DNA from: JAXDJJ01 sp034665745
GTDB lineage: Bacteria; Actinomycetota; CADDZG01; WHSQ01
Length of the DNA stretch: 12,300 nucleotides
Assembly (NCBI GenBank): GCA_034665745.1
Contig: JAXDJJ010000043.1
Location: 1-12,300 of the forward strand
Direction: 5' to 3'
In this document: piece after piece, positions 6,837 to 12,300 of the stretch
Numbering within the stretch: the stretch's first letter is position 1
Layout: every line of letters starts with the position of its first letter
Translations under genes and position numbers: made by a program
Notes under the pieces: generated by a model
The model's input: the letters and a program-made list of their open reading frames with translations, nothing else
What the model was told of the DNA's origin: nothing
Database searches by the model: none

Positions 6837-7856
6837 GTGAAGGTCGGCTTGGTACTCGGCGGCGGCGGCTTGATAGGTATGGGCTATCACGCTGGCTCGC
6901 TCAAGGCGCTCGATGACTTCGGCATCGACCCGGCGTCTGCCGACGTCATCGTTGGAACCAGCGCTGGTTCGGTGATGAGTGCCTACCTGTCCATCGGCTG
7001 GTCGACCGATGATTTCGTCGACTACGCGCACGGACGTCATCCGGATGTAGTCAAGGACGCGACGAGCAACGGGGTGCCGAGCGTGTTCGTCCCGTTGTAC
7101 AGCAACCCGGCAGAACGCGTCGCTCGCAGCATCGGTTCGATATTCGCCGTCGCGTCATCACGTGGGTATGTCAATCGAGTCACGCGTGGGCGCATGCCCG
7201 GCGCGCGGCTGCGGCGTGCATTCCCTGCTGGGCTCTACTCGACGACCGACACACGCCTCCGACTGCAGGAGGATCTGCCCGACGCGTGGCCGCGCCGTGA
7301 CGTTTATCTGTGTGCTGCCGATCTGTACACGGGCGAGCGGATTGCTTTCGGGCTCCCGGATGCTCCTGCGGCTCCATTCCCGGATGCCGTCCTTGCGTCG
7401 ACCGCGATCCCGGGGATCTTTCCTCCGGTGCAGATCGGCGAGCGTCAATACGTGGACGGCGGCATCGTGAGTGCCACATCCCTCGACCTTGCGGTGGCCG
7501 CTGGGTGCGAGGCGATCGTGTGCATCGCTCCTCTTGGCTATCGCAACGAGGGAGGGGTGGCCGAACCGAAACTGTGGGGCCCGATGTTGGTGCGCTCACT
7601 GTTCGCCCGCACCCTGAAGCGAGAAGTCGTCGAGGCGAGACGACAAGGTGTTTCGGTCCTCGTCATCAGACCGTGGGCGAGCGACCTTGCGGAACTGGGT
7701 ACCAACTCGATGCGCAATTTCGACCGCGGAGCGATCGTCGATCTGTCTTACGAAAGCGCAACCAGGGTGCTCGAGAACGAAGCCGACCACCCGGCTCTTG
7801 CCGCTTTCCGCGCTCAGGCCAGCGAGACCAGGTCCAAGAGGTCGTCACTCCAGTAA
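6837..7856 (+). CDS. Patatin-like phospholipase / serine acyl hydrolase
   Basis: 339 residues from GTG 6837. An alternative in-frame GTG at 6828 adds three residues. The patatin Ser-Asp dyad is intact: the oxyanion glycine loop LGGGGLIG (7-14), nucleophile S42 in GTSAG, and D207 in the DGG motif. The family hydrolyses acyl esters of phospholipids or other lipids in the cytoplasm or at the inner membrane face. The substrate is unknown. No signal peptide or membrane segment is present, and the N-terminus begins directly with the core strand (KVGLVLGGGG), as usual for the family. The Arg-rich stretch 104-128 could contact membrane lipid. It follows the lipoprotein gene by 39 bp, and its last 43 bp overlap the end of the convergent ABC-F gene. 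Both lipid-related neighbours face the membrane, but a shared pathway is only inferred. Confidence 0.92.
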   Translation: MKVGLVLGGGGLIGMGYHAGSLKALDDFGIDPASADVIVGTSAGSVMSAYLSIGWSTDDFVDYAHGRHPDVVKDATSNGVPSVFVPLYSNPAERVARSIGSIFAVASSRGYVNRVTRGRMPGARLRRAFPAGLYSTTDTRLRLQEDLPDAWPRRDVYLCAADLYTGERIAFGLPDAPAAPFPDAVLASTAIPGIFPPVQIGERQYVDGGIVSATSLDLAVAAGCEAIVCIAPLGYRNEGGVAEPKLWGPMLVRSLFARTLKREVVEARRQGVSVLVIRPWASDLAELGTNSMRNFDRGAIVDLSYESATRVLENEADHPALAAFRAQASETRSKRSSLQ

Positions 7857-9403
7857 TCCAGGATGCCTTCGGGCATCGTCAGTACCCGATCTGGGTCCAG
7901 CGCCGCAACGAAGTCTCTGTCGTGACTGACGATGATCATCGTGCCCGTCCACTCTGCGAGCGAACGAGCAACCGCGAGTAGCGACGGCGGGTCGAGGTTG
8001 TTCGTGGGCTCGTCCAACAACAACAGGTTGTGCTTGCCCGCGACAAGTTGGGCCAAGGCAAGCTTCGTCTTCTCGCCGCCGGACAACGTGCCTGCATCCT
8101 GGAACGCCATCTCGGCGGTCAGACTGAACATCCCAAGCAGGGCCCGGAGTTGTTGGTCCGGGATCTCCGAGCTCGCCCGCATGTGCTGCAGGAGGTCCAT
8201 ACCCGGCGTGATCCCTTCATGTTCCTGCGCGTAGTAGCCCGTCGATACGCCCGTTCCGGGAGCAACCAAACCCTCGTCCGCGGTTGCGATCCCGGCAAGG
8301 ATCTTCAACAGGCTCGTCTTACCCGCGCCGTTGAGCCCCATGATCAGCAGCCGCTCGCCGCGTTCGACCTCGAACGAGACATCCGAGAACACCGGGGGAC
8401 CGCCGTAGCCCTTCGCTAGCTTGTCGACCCGAAGCGCGATCCTCCCCATGCTGGGAGGCTCCGGGAAGCGGACCGCGATGGACCGTTCGTGCTTGGGGGC
8501 ATCTATCTTCACGTCCTTCATGCGCTCGACGCGAGAGTCCAAGGTCTTCGCGATGCGAGCGCGCTTCTGCGTTTGGTGCCGCATCGAATCCGCAAGGGTG
8601 CTCAAGCGCTTGATCTCGGACTGTTGCCGAGTTGCGATCTTCGCCAACCTCTGTTCGTCGAGCTTGCGGGCCGCTCGATACTGGGAATAGGTGCCCTTGT
8701 ACTCGACGAGGTTGCGTCCATCGAGGTGCAGCACACGGGTGATCGCTTCATCCAGAAGTTGGAGGTCGTGACTGACAACGAGGAGTGCGCCCCGGTAGGA
8801 GCGGAGGAACTTCATGAGCCATGACTTCGCGTCGGTGTCGAGGTGGTTAGTGGGCTCATCGAGCATCAATAGGTCACTGCCGGCGAACAAGATTCGAGCG
8901 AGCTCGACCCTTCTCCGCTCGCCGCCCGAAAGAGCTCGTAAGGGCAACCCCAGCCGGTCTTCCGCGAGGCCTAGGCCCGCCGCGGTGCGCTTTGCCTCCG
9001 ACTCGGCGGCATACCCGCCTTCACTCCGGTACCTGTCTTCGGCGCGGGCGAAGCGCGCAACGTTCGTCTTGGAGGCCGACTCTTCGAGCTTAACGCGCAA
9101 CTTCTCGATCCGGATCGCCTGCTCGTCCAGCCCCCGACCAGAGATGACGTGGGTCAGTGCGGTGCGATCCAAGGTCTCTCCGTGCTGACGAGGATCTTGG
9201 GGAAGGTAGCCGAGGGCACCCTTGCGTACGACCGAACCCGCTATCGGCGGGGCATCGCCGGCGAGCGTCTTCAGCATGCTCGTCTTACCGGCCCCATTAC
9301 GGCCGACAAGGCCAACCTTGTCGCCGGCGCGCATGGAGAAGGTGGCGGCCTCAACCGCGACCCGTCCACCGATCTCGACCGAGACATCCTTGACCTGCAG
9401 CAT
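7814..9403 (-). CDS. ABC-F family ATPase (ribosome-associated type, no membrane domain)
   Basis: 529 residues with two ABC ATPase domains and no membrane segments. Domain 1 has Walker A GRNGAGKT (34-41), signature LSGGE (158-162), Walker B and D-loop LLMLDEPTNHLD (178-189) and switch SHD (211-213). Domain 2 has Walker A GLNGAGKT (356-363), LSGGE (440-444), LLLLDEPTNNLD (460-471) and SHD (493-495). The basic, coiled linker at about 240-310 corresponds to the P-site tRNA interaction region. ABC-F proteins act on the ribosome, either as translation factors (EttA, Uup, YbiT types) or by antibiotic target protection (TlrC, Msr, OptrA types). The subgroup cannot be told by eye, so no symbol is given. 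The ATG faces the ftsH-type gene across 176 bp. No clear Shine-Dalgarno is visible, but a CAGAAT box 6 bp upstream would allow a leaderless start. The 3' end overlaps the patatin gene. Confidence 0.95.
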   Translation of the reverse strand: MLQVKDVSVEIGGRVAVEAATFSMRAGDKVGLVGRNGAGKTSMLKTLAGDAPPIAGSVVRKGALGYLPQDPRQHGETLDRTALTHVISGRGLDEQAIRIEKLRVKLEESASKTNVARFARAEDRYRSEGGYAAESEAKRTAAGLGLAEDRLGLPLRALSGGERRRVELARILFAGSDLLMLDEPTNHLDTDAKSWLMKFLRSYRGALLVVSHDLQLLDEAITRVLHLDGRNLVEYKGTYSQYRAARKLDEQRLAKIATRQQSEIKRLSTLADSMRHQTQKRARIAKTLDSRVERMKDVKIDAPKHERSIAVRFPEPPSMGRIALRVDKLAKGYGGPPVFSDVSFEVERGERLLIMGLNGAGKTSLLKILAGIATADEGLVAPGTGVSTGYYAQEHEGITPGMDLLQHMRASSEIPDQQLRALLGMFSLTAEMAFQDAGTLSGGEKTKLALAQLVAGKHNLLLLDEPTNNLDPPSLLAVARSLAEWTGTMIIVSHDRDFVAALDPDRVLTMPEGILDYWSDDLLDLVSLA

Positions 9404-9409
9404 CCGTAC

Positions 9410-9438
9410 ATTCTGAAGGCCCTAAAGGGTCAGGTCAT
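9410..9438 (-). promoter_or_regulatory. Candidate promoter of the ABC-F gene
   Basis: On the minus strand ATGACC (9433-9438) and CAGAAT (9410-9415) are separated by 17 bp. Each matches the -35 or -10 consensus in four or five of six positions. The -10 ends 6 bases before the ATG, so the mRNA would be leaderless. Weak evidence. Confidence 0.3.
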
Positions 9439-9525
9439 TCGTTGCCATGATCCCGGGGCGGAATAGGGCTAAATCGGGCAGGAGATACGCTCGCTTCGCC
9501 TAATCTTCTGGGACCCCGCGCACCC

Positions 9526-9552
9526 TTGTGAGGGGTACTACACCGCTAGTAT
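9526..9552 (+). promoter_or_regulatory. Candidate promoter of the ftsH-type gene
   Basis: TTGTGA (9526-9531) and TAGTAT (9547-9552) are separated by 15 bp, somewhat short. Transcription would begin near 9559, leaving a leader of about 20 bases that holds the G-rich ribosome binding site. Another TANNNT box (TAATCT, 9501-9506) lies upstream and could be a second start. Confidence 0.4.
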
Positions 9553-9569
9553 TCACGTCCAACTTCTTT

Positions 9570-9575
9570 GGGGGG
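9570..9575 (+). promoter_or_regulatory. G-rich ribosome binding site of the ftsH-type gene
   Basis: Six consecutive G bases lie 4 bases before the ATG at 9580. They can pair with the pyrimidine-rich end of 16S rRNA, and they support this ATG over later Met codons at residues 21 and 41. Confidence 0.5.
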
Positions 9576-9579
9576 ATAG

Positions 9580-11784
9580 ATGTCCGAGGGAACGGCCGCG
9601 GCCGCACATCCGGCCGAGCAGGCCGAAAGCGGGTCCGTGATGAAACGGCTCCGCCGCCGAGCCAAGCAGTACGTGATCCGCCGCCGGCGTTCCCGGGCGA
9701 TGAAGAAGCGCGGCCCCCGGAAGACTTCGACCTACGTCTTGCTGCTGACCCTCATCGGTCTATTGGGCTCGTTCGCCTACTCGCTCGAATATCTAACGCC
9801 GAAACCGACAGGGGACGAGATCACGGTCGACCAGTTCAATGCCCTGGCCCAGGAAGAGCGCCTCGATACCGCCCGCTTCCTCGACGAGGACGCGGTCGTC
9901 ATGGGGACCTTCGTCGAACCTCCACCGGAGCCGGCCAAGCCCGAGCCCAAGAAGGCCAAGAACAAGACAGACGCCGCGAAGGGTGATGGGCAAGGTGGCG
10001 CGGGCGCGACCACCGAGGGCAAGAACAACAAGAACGACAAGAAGGCCGCGAACAAGAAGGAAGAGGAGCCTTCGGTCGCTCCTCCCGGAGCAGGCGACTA
10101 TTACGTCTCCTATCCGACGAGCGATGCCTTCACTGCGATCCTCGTGGGTACCGCTGCGAATTCCGGTGCATCGGTGACGGTCGACCCGCAACCCGCGAAA
10201 TCCGCCGTCCGTGTCGTTTCCACGTTCCTCCTGCCGCTGATGATCCTGGCGAACCTGTTCGCGCTGTTGTTCACAGCAGGTCGTGGCTCGAGCTCGGGCA
10301 TCGGCGAGGTCCAGATGTTCGGCACGATCGCTAAGGGCAAGGTCGGTAAGGGCATCAAGTCATACAGCTTCGCCGACGTCGCCGGAGCGGACGAGGCCGT
10401 GGACGAGCTCAAAGAGGTCCGGGACTACCTCCGAGATCCTGAGAAATACGAAGAGATCGGCGCGACCCCACCGAAGGGCGTGCTGCTCGTCGGACCTCCT
10501 GGATGTGGAAAGACATTGCTCGCGAAAGCGGTAGCTGGGGAGGCGGGGGTTCCGTTCTTCTCTGTCGCCGGTGCCGAATTCGTCGAATCTCTCGTCGGAG
10601 TTGGAGCTGCGCGTGTGCGTGACCTGTTCGCTCGGGTCCGTGCTGTTTCTCCGGCGATCGTCTTCATCGACGAGCTCGACGCGGCGGGCCGCAAGCGTGG
10701 TGCCGGCGGTGGCGGCAACGAAGAGCGTGAGCAGACGCTGAACCAGATCCTCGTCGAGATGGACGGGTTCGATGTCAGCCAAGGCATGGTGGTCATGGGC
10801 GCGACGAACCGTCCCGACATCCTCGACCCTGCGCTCCTTCGCCCGGGTCGTTTCGACCGGTACGTAACGGTCGAGCAGCCAGACTCCGACGGACGCAAAT
10901 TGATCCTGCAGTTGCACGCGAAGAACAAGCCGATGGCCGATGAGGTCGACTACGACTATCTCGCGCGACGCACCCCCGGATTCTCGGGAGCCGACCTGGC
11001 GAACGTCATTAACGAAGCGGCGCTCCTCACGGTCCGCGAGGGCAGCGCGATCGTTGGAACGCCGTTGCTCGAAGAGGCCATCCAGCGTGTCGTGTCCGGT
11101 ACCCAGAAGAAGGGCCGCGTCCTAACGGACGAAGAACGCCAGCGCGCGGCGTACCACGAGGCCGGTCATGCGGTTGTCTCTGCTGCAACCGGACATGGTG
11201 AAGAAGTGCACAGGGTCTCGATCCTGGCGCGCGGCAAGAGCATCGGCGCGGCGAGCGTTCGCCGCGAGAGCGATGCCGTCCTTTTCACTAAAACTGAGTT
11301 GTTCGTTCAACTCGTGACTTCGATGGGCGGTCTGGCGGCAGAAGAGATGGTCTTCGGCGAGCACTCAACGGGCGCCGAGGAAGACCTGCTGCGTGCCACC
11401 GAGAATGCGCGCGACATGGTCGGGCGCTTCGGGATGGGCAGCAAACGCAGAAGGCTGCTGTCGCCGAACGCCGACGAGTACCTGTCGGGTGACTCACAGC
11501 TCGGTGACATCTCGGACCAGACCCACCAGGAGATGGAAGAAGAGATCGACCGTCTCCTCAAGGAAGCCGAGCACGAGGCCGGGCGCCTACTGGATGCTCA
11601 CCGCGACGTCCTTGATGAGCTCGCCGGTCGGTTGTCCAGGGAGGAAACACTCGAGGGTCTCGCTCTTCAGGCGGTGCTTGATCAGCTTGCACCCGACGCC
11701 CTTCCTGCGGCCGGAAACGGTCTGAGCAGTCATAGTGGTGCGGGAACGCACGTGTCCCCGGCGAATAAGAAGAGGCGTGAATAA
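9580..11784 (+). CDS. ftsH: FtsH-type membrane-anchored AAA+ zinc metalloprotease with Lys-rich outer-loop insert
   Basis: 734 residues. The basic cytoplasmic N-terminus (22-49, mostly Arg/Lys) precedes membrane helix 1 (about 52-69). The outer segment (70-209) contains a Lys/Glu/Pro/Gly-rich low-complexity insert at 113-170, and helix 2 spans about 212-233. The AAA+ module has Walker A GPPGCGKT (305-312), Walker B VFIDELDA (361-368), and second region of homology NRPDILDPALLRPGRFDR (410-427) with R421 and R424. The M41 peptidase has HEAGH (526-530) and the third zinc ligand D602 in STGAEEDL. FtsH hexamers extract and degrade membrane and short-lived cytosolic proteins. The pore loop reads ESLVGVG (336-342), with L338 where most FtsH proteins have Phe. 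The usual actinobacterial neighbours (hpt, folate genes) are absent, so it may be a paralogue. The next gene overlaps the stop by 8 bp. Confidence 0.95.
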   Translation: MSEGTAAAAHPAEQAESGSVMKRLRRRAKQYVIRRRRSRAMKKRGPRKTSTYVLLLTLIGLLGSFAYSLEYLTPKPTGDEITVDQFNALAQEERLDTARFLDEDAVVMGTFVEPPPEPAKPEPKKAKNKTDAAKGDGQGGAGATTEGKNNKNDKKAANKKEEEPSVAPPGAGDYYVSYPTSDAFTAILVGTAANSGASVTVDPQPAKSAVRVVSTFLLPLMILANLFALLFTAGRGSSSGIGEVQMFGTIAKGKVGKGIKSYSFADVAGADEAVDELKEVRDYLRDPEKYEEIGATPPKGVLLVGPPGCGKTLLAKAVAGEAGVPFFSVAGAEFVESLVGVGAARVRDLFARVRAVSPAIVFIDELDAAGRKRGAGGGGNEEREQTLNQILVEMDGFDVSQGMVVMGATNRPDILDPALLRPGRFDRYVTVEQPDSDGRKLILQLHAKNKPMADEVDYDYLARRTPGFSGADLANVINEAALLTVREGSAIVGTPLLEEAIQRVVSGTQKKGRVLTDEERQRAAYHEAGHAVVSAATGHGEEVHRVSILARGKSIGAASVRRESDAVLFTKTELFVQLVTSMGGLAAEEMVFGEHSTGAEEDLLRATENARDMVGRFGMGSKRRRLLSPNADEYLSGDSQLGDISDQTHQEMEEEIDRLLKEAEHEAGRLLDAHRDVLDELAGRLSREETLEGLALQAVLDQLAPDALPAAGNGLSSHSGAGTHVSPANKKRRE

Positions 11785-12300
11785 AAACCTCCAACGTGTC
11801 GTAGTTGGTCTTGTTGTTCTGAGCGTCTTCGCCGCGCCGTTCGTCACTGGGGCCGCCCTCGCGAACATCTGTGGGACCCAGCGCGGGTACTGGCGCGTCG
11901 CAGGCATGCCGAAGTTCAAGTCGGGACCGCAGCGGCTCGTCGAATACGAGGTCGATGCCGGGTCCCCGAGCAACGTGATGGTCACCAACGGAACGGCGAT
12001 CATGTTGTCGACCGATAGCGCTTGTACGTGGAAGCAGGCCTTCGTGCTTCCCGATTCCCCTACGTCCGAGTCGCAGGGCACTGCAGCGAACTCGACGATC
12101 AAGTCCATCGACATCTCGGAGTCCAAACGCGGACGCGTAGTGGTGATGATCCAGGAGCAAACCCCCTTGGGGGCGCGGCCTCACATCGTTCGAAGCGAAG
12201 ACATGGGCACCACCTGGGCGACCGGTGACGTAGGTCTGCCGCCGCAAGGGATCCCCGAGTCGCTCGTGCTCCCGCGTTCGAATCCCGATCTCGCTTATCT
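11777..12300 (+). CDS. Secreted Asp-box (BNR/sialidase-type propeller) protein, N-terminal part
   Basis: Open from GTG 11777 to the window edge (174 codons plus 2 bases, no stop), so the C-terminus is missing. Residues 1-29 form a signal peptide: basic start NKNLQR, hydrophobic core VVVGLVVLSVFAAPFV, small residues ALA before Asn30. Two Asp-box-like motifs (S-x-D-x-G-x-T-W pattern) occur: a degenerate one at 78-85 (STDSACTW, A82 in the Gly position) and a canonical one at 140-147 (SEDMGTTW). Asp-boxes sit on beta-hairpins of sialidase, BNR and Ycf48-type propellers and do not by themselves show enzymatic activity. The GTG lies inside the last codons of the ftsH-type gene (8 bp overlap), which suggests translational coupling. 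GAGG stands only one base from it, so the ribosome site is unusual. Confidence 0.75.
   Translation, partial: MNKNLQRVVVGLVVLSVFAAPFVTGAALANICGTQRGYWRVAGMPKFKSGPQRLVEYEVDAGSPSNVMVTNGTAIMLSTDSACTWKQAFVLPDSPTSESQGTAANSTIKSIDISESKRGRVVVMIQEQTPLGARPHIVRSEDMGTTWATGDVGLPPQGIPESLVLPRSNPDLAY

Noticed and set aside
7310..7981. Plus-strand open frame of 223 residues across the patatin end and ABC-F end
   Set aside because: Arg/Ser/Cys-rich shadow frame. Both overlapped genes have intact catalytic motifs.
9528..9986. Plus-strand open frame of 152 residues overlapping the ftsH start
   Set aside because: Arg/Pro-rich shadow of the ftsH N-terminal region with no domain. The true frame has membrane helices and AAA+/M41 motifs.
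11558..12247. Minus-strand open frame of 229 residues at the right end
   Set aside because: Antisense to the ftsH tail and to the Asp-box gene, which has a signal peptide and Asp-box motifs. No domain is visible in the antisense frame.

Overview
The window looks like chromosome of an uncultured, fairly GC-rich member of the Actinomycetota. The evidence is a short F420-type luciferase-like oxidoreductase, GTG starts, candidate leaderless starts with a TANNNT -10 box right before the start codon, and actinobacterial-style secreted proteins with Pro/Thr/Ser linkers. I cannot fix the class. I see no RNA genes, insertion sequences, CRISPR or phage genes, and no stretch over 300 bp lacks a gene. 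The layout is dense: two divergent start regions, two tail-to-tail overlaps and two tight same-strand junctions.

Region 1 (14-4015) is about the cell envelope. A secreted protein with three malectin-like domains and a C-terminal M15 zinc DD-peptidase domain is followed after 3 bp by a secreted beta-propeller-like protein with a probable C-terminal SPOR (peptidoglycan-binding) domain. They probably form a wall-remodelling operon. Converging on them is a small helical protein of 82 residues that faintly resembles a histidine-kinase dimerisation helix pair lacking its histidine.

Region 2 (4100-9403) starts from a divergent pair whose start codons overlap inside one CATG palindrome (4856-4859). 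Leftward lies the luciferase-like oxidoreductase. Rightward lies a lipoprotein fusing a type-1 copper (cupredoxin) domain, a right-handed beta-helix and a C-terminal PLDc_N-type membrane module. A patatin-like phospholipase follows, probably from a leaderless GTG start. Its 3' end overlaps a convergent ABC-F ATPase by 43 bp.

Region 3 (9404-12300) starts with a 176 bp divergent promoter region. An FtsH-type membrane AAA+ zinc protease follows, with a long Lys/Glu-rich insert in its outer loop and Leu in place of the usual pore Phe. The last gene, cut by the window edge, overlaps the ftsH stop by 8 bp and encodes a secreted protein with Asp-box (BNR/sialidase-type) motifs.

No defence system or mobile island is evident. 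The most unusual items are the malectin x3-M15 / propeller-SPOR pair, the cupredoxin-beta-helix-PLDc_N lipoprotein and the shared CATG start site.
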